Positions 1-8,534 are shown, numbered from the stretch's first letter. The stretch is 64,000 nucleotides of DNA from JBGSOV01 sp041738935 (GCA_041738935.1 JBGSOV010000010.1:12768-76767), one strand, 5' to 3'. Notes: a model not told the origin generated them from the sequence alone. Program-made: numbers and translations.

Positions 1-1221
1 ACCATTCAACTCCTTTTGGAACTTTGTCCGGAGATGAAAATCACTTCCGAAATCGAATTTGTCGAGCATGTACCAGATTTGGAACGGATTTTGGCACTCA
101 AAAATAGTGAAGTCAGCCGCGTGATTGGCGAAGAAATTCCTTTGGAAAAAACCAAGGAAATATTAGCAGCGCTCGATTTTAAAATCGTTGATGAAAAAGA
201 CGAAGTACTCCAAGTCAAAATACCAGGGCATCGTTTGACAGATATCACAATTCCAGCGGATTTACTCGAAGAGACTTCGCGGATTTATGGACTCAATCAG
301 ATTGCCCCTCGTGCGCCGCAGATTACCATGCGCGCCACCAAATATCCCCGACTTTTTCGTTTGCGCCGCGAACTGAGTGATTTTTTGGTGGGGAAACAGT
401 TTTTCGAACTGCTTAATTTTTCCTTTTTGGGACCAGATTTACTCAAAAAATGCGATATTATTGCAGACGAATCATATATCGAAATTGATAATCCCCTTTC
501 GGGTGACATGAGTTTGATGCGCCAAAGTCTGCTGCCGCGTCTGCTCGAAAAAGCAGCCGAAAATCTGCGCCACCGCAAGGAATTCTGTATTTTTGAAATC
601 GGAAAAGTTTTCCAAAAAATACCTAACGGCGAGACGTTAGAGACTTTAGAGCTTGCTGCGCTCAATATCGGTGCGAATTTTGTAGCGACAAAATCTGTTC
701 TCGAAGCACTTTTTGCCGAAATATCTTTTCCGATTCGACTTGAAAATTCGAAGGAGCAATCACCTTTTGCCAATCAAAGTGCATCAATTATGCTCGGAAA
801 CAATCTAATTGGCGAAATCTTTGAATTGAAAAAATCGCTTACCACCGCTTTCGAGCTTCCTGACAAAGTCACAGGTTTTGTTTTTGACATCAATGCGCTT
901 GCGAGCTTTAAACAGAGCCACAAAAAAATCCTGTCTGTACCAAAATTTCCCGCTATCGATCTCGATTTGTCTGTGCTTGCCGACTGCGAAACCTATGTCG
1001 GCGAGATTTTGTCAGTCGTCAAACGTGTCGATGACCTCGTCGAATCCGTAGAAGTCTTGGAAGTATTTGAGGGAAAAGGGGTTGCAATCGGAAAAAAATC
1101 TGTTACACTCCACTTCCGATTTCGGGCGCAAGATCGTACGCTCGCAAGTAGCGAAGCAGATGCGCTCAGGAAAAAAATTCTCGCTAAGCTCGCAAAGAAA
1201 GGCTTCCCATTCCGATTTTAA
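1..1221 (+). CDS. pheT: Phenylalanine-tRNA ligase beta subunit, C-terminal part
   Basis: Partial gene: the reading frame is open to base 1, so the N-terminal half lies outside the window. The product charges tRNA-Phe with phenylalanine together with PheS in the cytoplasm. Visible here are a B5-type domain (KNSEVSRVIGEEIPLEK through ADLLEETSRIYGL), the catalytic-like beta core with its LMRQSLLPRLLE motif, and the C-terminal ferredoxin-fold anticodon-binding domain (SVPKFPAIDLDLSVL through RTLASSEADALRKKIL) ending KKGFPFRF. The stop is 12 nt before lysC, so the two are probably cotranscribed. Any internal start near base 16 is an artefact of the window edge. Confidence 0.95.
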   Translation, partial: TIQLLLELCPEMKITSEIEFVEHVPDLERILALKNSEVSRVIGEEIPLEKTKEILAALDFKIVDEKDEVLQVKIPGHRLTDITIPADLLEETSRIYGLNQIAPRAPQITMRATKYPRLFRLRRELSDFLVGKQFFELLNFSFLGPDLLKKCDIIADESYIEIDNPLSGDMSLMRQSLLPRLLEKAAENLRHRKEFCIFEIGKVFQKIPNGETLETLELAALNIGANFVATKSVLEALFAEISFPIRLENSKEQSPFANQSASIMLGNNLIGEIFELKKSLTTAFELPDKVTGFVFDINALASFKQSHKKILSVPKFPAIDLDLSVLADCETYVGEILSVVKRVDDLVESVEVLEVFEGKGVAIGKKSVTLHFRFRAQDRTLASSEADALRKKILAKLAKKGFPFRF

Positions 1222-1233
1222 TTTTACGCGCTT

Positions 1234-2622
1234 ATGATTACGATGAAATTTGGTGGCACCTCGATGGGATCCGCGCCCATGATCAAAACCGTGGGGGCAA
1301 TTGTGGCAGAACAATTTGCTGCCGGTAACGAACCTTTTGTTGTCGTTTCGGCGATGAGTGGCGTCACAGATCAATTACTGAGTGCTGCCAAACTGGCGAT
1401 TGCGAATAAGCCAGAAGAAATGCAGAAGATCATTACCAAACTACGTTATCAGCATATCGAAACTGCGAAAGAGCTCGTAACCGATGAATATTTGTCAAAC
1501 AAGATTCAGACGTATATTAATGATTCGATTGACCACTTTCGCGATTTTTTATCCGCGATTGCAATCATTGGCGAGATTTCGCCACTCTCGCATGACGAAA
1601 TTGTTTCGCTCGGCGAAAAACTCTCCGCAGCGCTTTTGGCATATCACCTACAAAACGAAGGAAGTGCTGCCGAATATATCGATTTGTCAAAAATCGTCAA
1701 GGGTCATTTTGACCATATTGACAGCGATTTTTTTGAGAGTGTCGAAAACGAAATCAAGACTTTACTGAGTCCGCTTTTGAAAGCAAAAAAGACTCCTATT
1801 ATCACTGGGTTTTTTGGCAAAATCCCTGGCGGCATTATCAGCGGCGTTGGACGTGGATATAGCGATTTTACCGCTGCACTGGTAGGTTCGGCTTTTCAAA
1901 GTAAAGAAATCCAGATTTGGACAGATGTCGATGGACTGCTTTCAGCCGATCCACGGTTGGTCAAATATACTTGTGTTTTGCCCGAAGTTTCTTTTGACGA
2001 AGCCGGTGAATTAGCGCAATTTGGGGCTAAAGTCTTGCATCCGCAAACAGTATGGCCAGCGGTGAAGAAAAATATTCCCGTTCGCATCAAAAACACGATG
2101 AACACGAATGCTGTCGGCACGCTTATCACGCGTGATGGCGCCAAAGGTGCGCACTTGTGCAAATCAATCGCCTCCAAAAAAGGTGTAACGGTTATCACCC
2201 TCACCACCAGCAAAATGCTGATGGCAGTCGGCTTTTTGGCAGATGTATTCACGATTTTCAAAAAACACAATATTGCCGTCGACATGATTGCCACAGGCGA
2301 GATTTCGGTAACCATGACGGTCAACTATCCTGTCGCCCAAATCCCAAAAAAAGTATTGGCAGAATTGGAAGAATTTTCTAAGGTAGAAATCCTCGAAAAC
2401 CAAGCGATTATTTGTGCAGTCGGCACCGAACTTCGGCATAAAAAAGGCGTTGCCGCCAAAATCTTTGAAGCAATTGCCGATGCCGGAATTTCGGTAAAAG
2501 CAATTTCGCAAAGTGCACTCGAAATCAACATTAGCTGCATCATTGCCGAAAGTGAATCTGAAAAAGCGCTTACTGCTTTGCACAAAGCTATCTTTGAAGA
2601 CAAAATCGCTGCTAAAAAATAA
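1234..2622 (+). CDS. lysC: Aspartokinase
   Basis: Phosphorylates aspartate, the first step towards lysine, threonine, methionine and diaminopimelate. The 462-residue protein opens with the kinase signature KFGGTSMGS and carries the active-site stretch GRGYSDFTAALVG near residue 210 and the WTDVDGLLSADPR motif. The C-terminal third (from about residue 300) holds two ACT-like segments (GVTVITLTTSKMLMAVGFLADVF and a second after AVGTELRHKKGVAAKIFEAI), which normally bind feedback amino acids. Length and layout fit monofunctional ThrA/MetL/LysC-type kinases. It follows pheT by 12 nt and precedes asd by 16 nt, so substrate flow to Asd is probably coupled in one operon. Confidence 0.93.
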   Translation: MITMKFGGTSMGSAPMIKTVGAIVAEQFAAGNEPFVVVSAMSGVTDQLLSAAKLAIANKPEEMQKIITKLRYQHIETAKELVTDEYLSNKIQTYINDSIDHFRDFLSAIAIIGEISPLSHDEIVSLGEKLSAALLAYHLQNEGSAAEYIDLSKIVKGHFDHIDSDFFESVENEIKTLLSPLLKAKKTPIITGFFGKIPGGIISGVGRGYSDFTAALVGSAFQSKEIQIWTDVDGLLSADPRLVKYTCVLPEVSFDEAGELAQFGAKVLHPQTVWPAVKKNIPVRIKNTMNTNAVGTLITRDGAKGAHLCKSIASKKGVTVITLTTSKMLMAVGFLADVFTIFKKHNIAVDMIATGEISVTMTVNYPVAQIPKKVLAELEEFSKVEILENQAIICAVGTELRHKKGVAAKIFEAIADAGISVKAISQSALEINISCIIAESESEKALTALHKAIFEDKIAAKK

Positions 2623-2638
2623 TTTTTTTGAAAATCGT

Positions 2639-3646
2639 ATGACGCAAAAATATACCGTTGGAGTTGTTGGTTGCACTGGCGCAGTCGGACAAGAAATGAT
2701 TGCGGTTTTGGCAGATCGTGAATTTCCGGTGGAAGAACTCAGACTCTTTGCTAGTAGTCGCAGTGCTGGTAAAAAGTTTCAAACAGCATTTGGCGAACTG
2801 ACCGTCGAAGAATTTTCGGTGGAAAAAACCCGCAATCTCGATTTTGTCTTGATGGCGGTGTCGGGAGAATTTGCAAAAGAATTTGCGCCACAAATTGCCA
2901 AAGGCAAAGCTACTGTGATTGATAATTCGTCGGCGTTTCGCATGGATTCTTCGGTTCCGCTGGTTTGCCCCGAAGTCAATGCTGCAGCCATCGGAAATGC
3001 CAAATTGATTGCGAATCCCAACTGTTCGACATTAATTTTAAATGTCGCGCTTTGGCCACTACACCAACACTATCGCTGCAAAAAAGTGATTGTTTCGACG
3101 TATCAGGCGACAAGTGGTGCGGGGTTTCCGGCAATGGAAGAGCTTAAGACGCAAACTCGCAATTATCTCGATGACAAGCCCGTCGAAAATCACGAATTTG
3201 CCTATCCGATTCCGTTTAATCTCATTCCGCAGATTGATGTCTTTCAGGACAACCTCTACACCAAAGAGGAGATGAAAGTCACCAACGAAACGCGCAAGAT
3301 TTTTGGTGAGCCAAATCTACTGATTTCGTGCACTGCAGTGCGAATTCCTACTTTTCGCGCACACGCCGAAGCGGTAACAATCGAAACCGAAAAAGCCATT
3401 GACCCCGATGACGCGCGCGAGCTTTTGGGTTCTGTTCCAGGAGTTGAAGTCGTGGACAATCCCAAGAAAAAGCTCTATCCGATGCCACTGACCGCGACGA
3501 AAAAATATGCAGTCGAAATCGGACGCATCAGACAAAATCTGGTTTTTGGCAAAAACGGACTCGACTTCTTTGTCTGTGGTGATCAGATTTTAAAAGGCGC
3601 GGCGCTCAACGCCGTGCAAATCGCCGAAGTGATTATCAATCGCTAA
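2639..3646 (+). CDS. asd: Aspartate-semialdehyde dehydrogenase
   Basis: NADPH-dependent reduction of aspartyl phosphate to aspartate semialdehyde, directly downstream of the aspartokinase reaction. The start ATG at 2639 gives 335 residues, the family length. N-terminal Rossmann motif GVVGCTGAVGQEM; catalytic Cys in NPNCSTLIL; substrate-binding stretch YQATSGAGFPAMEEL; DNSSAFRM motif. The open frame reaches back to 2513 inside lysC, but the start at 2639 puts the nucleotide-binding motif at the usual position. It ends the pheT-lysC-asd operon. Confidence 0.95.
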   Translation: MTQKYTVGVVGCTGAVGQEMIAVLADREFPVEELRLFASSRSAGKKFQTAFGELTVEEFSVEKTRNLDFVLMAVSGEFAKEFAPQIAKGKATVIDNSSAFRMDSSVPLVCPEVNAAAIGNAKLIANPNCSTLILNVALWPLHQHYRCKKVIVSTYQATSGAGFPAMEELKTQTRNYLDDKPVENHEFAYPIPFNLIPQIDVFQDNLYTKEEMKVTNETRKIFGEPNLLISCTAVRIPTFRAHAEAVTIETEKAIDPDDARELLGSVPGVEVVDNPKKKLYPMPLTATKKYAVEIGRIRQNLVFGKNGLDFFVCGDQILKGAALNAVQIAEVIINR

Positions 3647-3681
3647 TACTTTTTTTCTGATAAGAGTCTTTGTGATTATGT

Positions 3682-3698
3682 TTCTTGTTAAACAAGAA
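3682..3698. other. Near-perfect palindrome after asd
   Basis: TTCTTGTT, one A, AACAAGAA. It could fold as a 6-bp stem with a 5-nt loop but has no clear T-run, so it is either a weak terminator of the pheT-lysC-asd operon or a protein-binding palindrome. The rest of the 3647-3816 gap shows nothing else recognisable. Confidence 0.35.
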
Positions 3699-3816
3699 GA
3701 GGGAAGAAAGATATAACATATGATTCACCTCCGTGCTCTGGTCAAGCCAAAATAATCCTTCTCACTCGAATTTATTTTGAGAATGTGAAATAGTAAAGGT
3801 GCTATTTTGTAAAAAT

Positions 3817-5034
3817 ATGAAAAAAACTCTTCTTTTGTTTTTGTTTGCAGCCCTTCCTTTTTCAGCGCAAGCGGCTTTTGACGATGTTGCTGCTGATTCT
3901 CCGTACGCGGACGCCATCAATTATTTACAAGAAAATGAACTCGTCGAAGGTTTTGCCGATAATACGTATCGTCCCGATCAGACCATCAGCCGTGCAGAAT
4001 TTACCAAGATTTTGCTGCTCAGCAACTTTGCCGCGAAAGATATTTTGGAATGTAACACGAGCGAATTTAGTGATGTGGCTGAGGATGCTTGGTATTTGTC
4101 GTACGTCTGTTATGCCAAAGAGAATGAGATTATTAAGGGCTATGATGACAATACTTTTGGCCCAGACAAAACCATTATTTTTGCCGAAGCCGCCAAAATC
4201 ATTGTCAATACACTGATCGAAGTACAACCCGGCGGAATCGGTGAAGATTGGTGGAGACCGTTTGTCGCAACATTAGCCAAAGCAAAAGCCACGCCACCAA
4301 CCATCGAAGCCGCAACCCAACAAATAACCCGTGGTGAAATGGCAGAAATCATCTATCGCCTCAAAGCAGAAAAAGAAGAAACTGGAGAAAAGATTTTTGA
4401 CGGACAAAATCAAGATGATGAAGAAGAGAATACGGAAAATATGACGAAATATACGAGTGAAAAAAACGCCGTCAGTTTTGCATACAAAAATGATAATGCT
4501 TCTTTGAAGATTTTTGAGGATGGCTCGCATGTCATCCTTGCCACAAGCGAACTCAAGACAAAAGATTTTGATGCGTGCGTCGAAACGACCTATTGCAGCG
4601 AGATTGACGAAACACAATATGAACACCTCGATTCGTTGTATGTTTTGACAAAAACCAAAGATGACACCGATTTTGAGACTTCAATTTTAAACAAGATTGC
4701 CGCTGCCGGAAAAGATGTATCACAATGCAAAGTCGTCATCGCCGACGAAGCGCCAGAAGGCTGGACAAAAGCCACAGTCGAGCCGACGGAATTTGAAACA
4801 TTTGTCATCGATGATGAGGGAGTTGCATATGATAACGACGATGTCGAGTTGAGCAAAAATGAAATGCAACAGCTCCGCGAAAAAGAAGCAGTAGAAAAAT
4901 GTAGTAATTATGCCGGCGGTTTTGGAGGGAGTTTCTTCCTCTTTAGCGAAGAGAAATCACCAAAGTACTATCTCTTTGCTCCTTCCTATGGTGATACCGA
5001 ACGACTAATCGACTACGAATCGGTGGAGTTTTAA
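3817..5034 (+). CDS. Secreted SLH-domain protein
   Basis: 405 residues from the ATG at 3817, chosen because it begins a clean signal peptide (MKKTLLLFLFAALPFSAQA, cleavage before AFDD); a GTG 18 nt upstream is also open. Two SLH modules follow at about residues 20-70 (AINYLQENELVEGFADNTYRPDQ..ISRAEF) and 75-130 (AKENEIIKGYDDNTFGPDKT), and a weaker third to about 185 (ITRGEMAEIIYRL). SLH modules normally bind secondary cell-wall polymer and hold proteins on the surface. The acidic C-terminal 220 residues match nothing I recognise and contain several cysteines. Exported surface protein of unknown enzymatic role. Confidence 0.85.
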   Translation: MKKTLLLFLFAALPFSAQAAFDDVAADSPYADAINYLQENELVEGFADNTYRPDQTISRAEFTKILLLSNFAAKDILECNTSEFSDVAEDAWYLSYVCYAKENEIIKGYDDNTFGPDKTIIFAEAAKIIVNTLIEVQPGGIGEDWWRPFVATLAKAKATPPTIEAATQQITRGEMAEIIYRLKAEKEETGEKIFDGQNQDDEEENTENMTKYTSEKNAVSFAYKNDNASLKIFEDGSHVILATSELKTKDFDACVETTYCSEIDETQYEHLDSLYVLTKTKDDTDFETSILNKIAAAGKDVSQCKVVIADEAPEGWTKATVEPTEFETFVIDDEGVAYDNDDVELSKNEMQQLREKEAVEKCSNYAGGFGGSFFLFSEEKSPKYYLFAPSYGDTERLIDYESVEF

Positions 5035-5041
5035 CGCGATT

Positions 5042-5165
5042 TCTTCCCCCTGATAAGGGGGAGTGAGAGGGTTTGTGATTCCCCTCCCCCTAACTTAGGG
5101 GGAGCTGGAGGGGGTTGTTTGTTGTATTCCGACCCCACCCAACCTCCCCTATCTCAGGGGAGGAG
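5042..5165. repeat. Cluster of C/G-rich palindromic repeats
   Basis: Three imperfect copies of a mobile-looking palindrome in tandem: TTCCCCCTGATAAGGGGGAG (about 5048), CTCCCCCTAACTTAGGGGGAG (about 5086) and a third with CCTCCCCTATCTCAGGGGAGG (about 5144). The middle unit with its flanks matches, in reverse complement, a unit at 34783-34830. It lies in the tail-to-tail gap between the SLH gene and murB, so it may also act as a transcription terminator. Confidence 0.8.
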
Positions 5166-5203
5166 TTGCGCCGCGCTTTTTTGTAAACGGAGTGGGTTTA
5201 GTA

Positions 5204-6106
5204 TTATTTCAGTCGAATCTCCTCACCTTTTTCGTCGAGCAAAATTACTTCTGGCTGCAACTCGACAGCAAACTGTTCACGAACTTTTTGCATCGCTTGT
5301 CGTGCCAACGCGATAATATCATCTTGTGTCGCCGTGCCATCACTCATGAGAAAATTAGCATGTTTCTCAGAAAAAAATGCCCCTCCAACACGCATCTGTT
5401 TGGCACCAATTTGTTCGAGAAAATGACCAGCCGCGCCTTCTGGCGGATTTTTGAAAAAGCTGCCGCCCGTTTTTCCCCATGGTTGTTTGGCTTTTCGCAT
5501 CGCCAACACTTCTTGAGCATGTGCTTCGATTTCTGCCTGAGGACGCTTGTCGAGAAATAAGGCGCATTCCCAAATGAGCAGTTTTTTACGCAATTGCGGA
5601 TTATCACGAAAAATCGAGTGACGATAACTATAATCAAAATAATTTGCATCGACCGTAAAAAAATCATTTTTCTCGACATCAAACAGCTCGGCATACAAAA
5701 GATAATCCTGCATTTCGCAGCCAGGAATACCAGAATTTCCGGCTACCGCCCCGCCAATACTACCAGGAACGGTAAAAAATCCGGAGAAATCGTAACCGAG
5801 ATCGCGTGCAAATTGATACAAAGCGGCATTTTGCACACCTGCGCCGACCACAAACCGCCCGCCACCAGCGTCATGAATCGTAGTATTTTGGCAACGAATA
5901 ATCATACCTTGTAACCCTTTCTCCGAAAAAACCAGATTACTACCCGCACCGACAAAAAGAATCGGCAATTGGCGCTCTTTCGCAAAAGTTATCGCCTCAG
6001 TAAGTTCGGCTTTGGTTGTAGCTTCGACAAAATAATCCGCCGTGCCACCACAGCGGAACCACGAAAGAGTTGCCAACGAAATTTGCTCTTGTATCTGCAT
6101 CTGCAT
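5204..6106 (-). CDS. murB: UDP-N-acetylenolpyruvoylglucosamine reductase
   Basis: Reduces the enolpyruvyl group to give UDP-MurNAc, a committed peptidoglycan step in the cytoplasm, with FAD and NADPH. 300 residues, type I/II MurB layout. FAD-binding stretch PILFVGAGSNLVFSEKG (about residues 50-66), VPGSIGGAVAGNSG, the SYRHSIFR motif, and catalytic serine in GKTGGSFFKNPPEGAAGHFLEQ (about residue 217). Together with murD and uppS it shows that this organism makes its own wall. The start ATG at 6106 is followed in frame by a second ATG (MQMQ). Confidence 0.94.
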   Translation of the reverse strand: MQMQIQEQISLATLSWFRCGGTADYFVEATTKAELTEAITFAKERQLPILFVGAGSNLVFSEKGLQGMIIRCQNTTIHDAGGGRFVVGAGVQNAALYQFARDLGYDFSGFFTVPGSIGGAVAGNSGIPGCEMQDYLLYAELFDVEKNDFFTVDANYFDYSYRHSIFRDNPQLRKKLLIWECALFLDKRPQAEIEAHAQEVLAMRKAKQPWGKTGGSFFKNPPEGAAGHFLEQIGAKQMRVGGAFFSEKHANFLMSDGTATQDDIIALARQAMQKVREQFAVELQPEVILLDEKGEEIRLK

Positions 6107-6222
6107 TTAGAATAGCACGAATCGGTATGATTTTCCACCTCAAGCATCTTATAAAAAATGACGAAAAAGAACTTGCAAGCGGCAATAAAAATTGGCAGAA
6201 TCTTCTGGTTATCATTCATTGC

Positions 6223-6287
6223 GGGGTGGTAGTTCAGTTGGTTAGAACGCCCCGGTTTCACCGGGGAGATCGCGGGTTCGATCCCGA
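6223..6287 (+). pseudogene. tRNA-like gene (anticodon TTC, Glu) lacking its 3' acceptor strand
   Basis: The 5' acceptor strand GGGGTGG, the D-arm and the D-loop are identical to the tRNA-Asp gene 448 bp downstream. The anticodon arm is CCCCG-GTTTCAC-CGGGG, giving anticodon TTC (Glu). The T-arm starts normally (GCGGG, TTCGA) but has lost one base, and no acceptor 3' strand complementary to GGGGTGG follows: the sequence runs straight into TTTTTGACATTC and the GIY-YIG gene. As written this cannot fold a complete cloverleaf. Upstream flank is also shared with the tRNA-Asp gene, indicating duplication. Confidence 0.65.
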
Positions 6288-6311
6288 TTTTTGACATTCA
6301 AAGATTCTACC

Positions 6312-6605
6312 ATGGATACAGTAACTGAAGGATTTTTGTACTTACTGCAAAGCGAAAAAGATGCTCATTTTTATTATGGAAGCACGACTGATATCAATCG
6401 GCGTCTCGCAGAACATAATCGAGGAAAGAATATTTCTACTCGCACCGGAATGCCCTGGAAGCTGATTTCTGCCATCCGACTAAATTCTATAAGTGAAGCG
6501 AGAAGAATCGAGCAAAAAATCAAATCTCACAAGCAAGCGATGGACTTGAACAGCTTTTTATTTCTTGTCGAAAAGTATTTCCAACCTACCGACAAAGAGT
6601 CTTGA
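6312..6605 (+). CDS. GIY-YIG domain endonuclease-like protein
   Basis: 97 residues from the ATG at 6312. The GIY-YIG fold is plain: FLYLLQS and YYGSTTDINRRLAEHN (GIY and YIG halves with the catalytic Arg of the RRL stretch), then the helix SEARRIEQKIKSHK with the conserved Glu. It resembles the small stand-alone YhbQ/UPF0213 group that CPR genomes carry in many copies. It sits exactly between the truncated tRNA-like gene and the intact tRNA-Asp, starting about 25 nt after the tRNA remnant ends. Function in the cell is unknown; a mobile or homing role is only suggested by the context. Confidence 0.85.
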   Translation: MDTVTEGFLYLLQSEKDAHFYYGSTTDINRRLAEHNRGKNISTRTGMPWKLISAIRLNSISEARRIEQKIKSHKQAMDLNSFLFLVEKYFQPTDKES

Positions 6606-6670
6606 TCATCAAAAAAACACTTGCATTGCGAATGAAAAAATAGCAGAATGCCGTGGCTATCATTCATTGC

Positions 6671-6747
6671 GGGGTGGTAGTTCAGTTGGTTAGAACGCCG
6701 CCCTGTCACGGCGGAGGTCGCGGGTTCGAGTCCCGTCCATCCCGCCA
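6671..6747 (+). tRNA. tRNA-Asp (GTC)
   Basis: A complete 77-nt cloverleaf: acceptor GGGGTGG pairs with CCATCCC (one G-T), D-arm GTTC/GAAC, anticodon arm CCGCC-CTGTCAC-GGCGG with anticodon GTC, variable loop AGGTC, T-arm GCGGG-TTCGAGT-CCCGT. The discriminator base is G, as expected for Asp, and CCA is encoded. A strong intrinsic terminator follows 5 nt later. Confidence 0.95.
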
Positions 6748-6752
6748 CTTAG

Positions 6753-6776
6753 AATCCTCACGATGAGGATTTTTTT
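6753..6776 (+). terminator. Intrinsic terminator after tRNA-Asp
   Basis: Perfect 8-bp stem AATCCTCA / TGAGGATT with a 3-nt loop CGA, followed by a run of T. Confidence 0.9.
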
Positions 6777-6795
6777 ATTGATTGGCGTTACACAC

Positions 6796-6848
6796 CGCTC
6801 GCTGCCCACGGCAGAGGTCAGCTCGTTCGAGCCCCGTACATCCCGCCA
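6796..6848 (+). pseudogene. 3' half of a tRNA-Asp-like gene (remnant)
   Basis: Reads as the anticodon arm through CCA of a decayed tRNA-Asp copy: GGCAGAGGTC, then GTTCGAGCCCCGTACATCCCGCCA aligns with the intact gene's 3' half over about 50 nt with several changes, keeping the terminal ATCCCGCCA. No 5' half is present: the bases before it come from the terminator region. Confidence 0.7.
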
Positions 6849-6889
6849 CAATTTTTTTTTAAACTTTTTATATTTTTTGTATATTCTAG

Positions 6890-8412
6890 CCGGACGGGGT
6901 GTTCTGCTGCCTCCACTGCCATTAAGTTAAGAAAAAAACCTTTGCAGAAAGCCGAGCATCAAGTATGGTTGGGCTGATTTTTGAATACAATTTATGTTCA
7001 CATATCACTCGACAAGGAAAAAAAAGACCGGAAACAGATATGTCTGGAGATCATCCGGAGGATCAGGATCCTTCTTCTTGAGCCTCGATTCATCGAGAAA
7101 CATAAGCGAAAGAAGCAGGATTTCACCAGAGCAAGAAAACTCTCTTTCGCGATCATCGTGATACTATTGCTTCAGAAAGGCATAAAATCGTTACAACTCA
7201 GAATAAACGAATACTTGGACAAAATCCATGATGGTGCCCTCTCTTCCCTCACCGGAAGCGCCTTCAGCCAGGCCAGGAAAAAACTTCACCACACCGTATT
7301 CCGGGAACTGAACAATCGATGCATCGTCCCGGTATTCTATGAAGGAACCTATAACGTATGGGATGGCTTGCGGATATTGGCGGTAGACGGATCAAAAATC
7401 CGCCTCCCTCTTGAGACAGAGACAGAAAAAGAATTTGGAAGAAAGAGAAGCGCCAACTCCGCCAATAAACCGTACTACTCTGAAGCCCTTGCTTCCGTCC
7501 TATATGATGTAGGAAACAGGATCGTCCTGGGTTCCTTTTTGGAGCCGATACAAGTGGGTGAAAGAGAGTTGGCGCGAAGACATCTGGATGTACTCGACAA
7601 GAATGAAGACTTGGTCATTTATGACCGGGGATATATGGGATATCTGTTGTTTGCTCTTCATATCCAGAGACAAATCCTGTTTCTCTGCCGATGCCAGAAG
7701 AGTTCTTATCTGGAAGTGCGGGAGCTCTTTGAGAAAGATTGCGCGGTATCGTCAAAGACAATAACGATCACCCCCTCCAAAGAAGCCAGAAGAAACATGC
7801 AGCTGTGGGGAATAAAGGATAAAAAACTTAAGGAAAGCATCACCGTTCGTTTCGTGCGAGTCGTCTTAAAGACCGGAGAGATAGAAGTGCTTGCTACCAC
7901 CCTACTCGATGAAGAGAAATATCCGAATGAGATATTTGCCGATCTCTACAATGAACGCTGGGGGGCGGAGACATACTACGACATCATCAAAAACCGATTA
8001 GAGTGCGAACACTTTTCCGGGAAGAGCGCAGAATCGGTACGACAGGATTTTTTCTCTACCATCTTTCTGACGAACCTCGAATCTATTGTCAGTAAGAGAC
8101 CGGAAGATGTCCTTGGGGGAAAAACAGGGAACCGGTATCCGCAGAAGGTCAATAAAAACGTTTCCTTTAACGCTCTGAAGTATAAGGCATATGAGTTACT
8201 CGCGTCAGATGAAGACATTGAAACGACGCTAGAGAGATTGGAAAGACTTTTTCTCATGAATCCGACTATTGTAAGAAAGGAAAGGGCTCCACCCAGAAAA
8301 CAGATATCCGATTACGATCGGAACCGGTTCTTGAAACATTCCCGAAAACATTGTTTCTAAGCACTCAGATCCTTAACTTAATGGCAGTGAGGCAGCAGAA
8401 CACCCCGTCCGA
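6890..8412 (+). mobile_element. IS4-family insertion sequence, complete
   Basis: About 1.52 kb with terminal inverted repeats of about 40 bp: left 6891-6931 and right 8372-8411, identical apart from one extra C on the left; both begin CGGACGGGGTGTTCTGCTGC from the outside. CTAG stands directly outside each end (6886-6889 and 8413-8416) and could be a 4-bp target duplication, although CTAG is its own reverse complement so it could equally belong to the ends. One intact transposase gene lies inside. Inserted between the tRNA remnant and the CPBP gene. Confidence 0.92.
6981..8360 (+). CDS. IS4-family DDE transposase
   Basis: 459 residues. The catalytic triad is visible: Asp in LAVDGSKIRLP (about residue 136), Asp in LVIYDRGYMGYLL (about 214), and Glu inside the IS4 signature Y-x2-R-x3-E-x6-K, here YNERWGAETYYDIIK (about 328-342). 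N-terminal helical region with an SLTGSAFSQARKK motif typical of the family. The start is a TTG at 6981; no in-frame ATG occurs before the catalytic domain. The frame is intact, so the element may still be active. Codon use is somewhat more GC-rich than in neighbours, which fits a recent arrival. Confidence 0.92.
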   Translation: MNTIYVHISLDKEKKDRKQICLEIIRRIRILLLEPRFIEKHKRKKQDFTRARKLSFAIIVILLLQKGIKSLQLRINEYLDKIHDGALSSLTGSAFSQARKKLHHTVFRELNNRCIVPVFYEGTYNVWDGLRILAVDGSKIRLPLETETEKEFGRKRSANSANKPYYSEALASVLYDVGNRIVLGSFLEPIQVGERELARRHLDVLDKNEDLVIYDRGYMGYLLFALHIQRQILFLCRCQKSSYLEVRELFEKDCAVSSKTITITPSKEARRNMQLWGIKDKKLKESITVRFVRVVLKTGEIEVLATTLLDEEKYPNEIFADLYNERWGAETYYDIIKNRLECEHFSGKSAESVRQDFFSTIFLTNLESIVSKRPEDVLGGKTGNRYPQKVNKNVSFNALKYKAYELLASDEDIETTLERLERLFLMNPTIVRKERAPPRKQISDYDRNRFLKHSRKHCF

Positions 8413-8534
8413 CTAGAAGTGTCCTCTTACACTCTTGAAGTAAGAAATTCCGGCAACAATTGCCGACTTTGCAGTCTGATTCCTTGTTTATCCTGCCTTT
8501 TTTCCTATAACCTATCGTCGAATATTCCCTCCTC

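Noticed and set aside
2513..3646. asd starting at 2513 inside lysC
   Set aside because: It would add 42 residues before the Rossmann motif and overlap lysC by 110 nt; the ATG at 2639 gives the family length.
5192..5560. Plus-strand open frame opposite murB
   Set aside because: Entirely antisense to murB's conserved coding sequence.
6223..6287. Functional tRNA-Glu(TTC)
   Set aside because: The 3' acceptor strand is missing and the T-loop lacks one base, so no complete cloverleaf can form.
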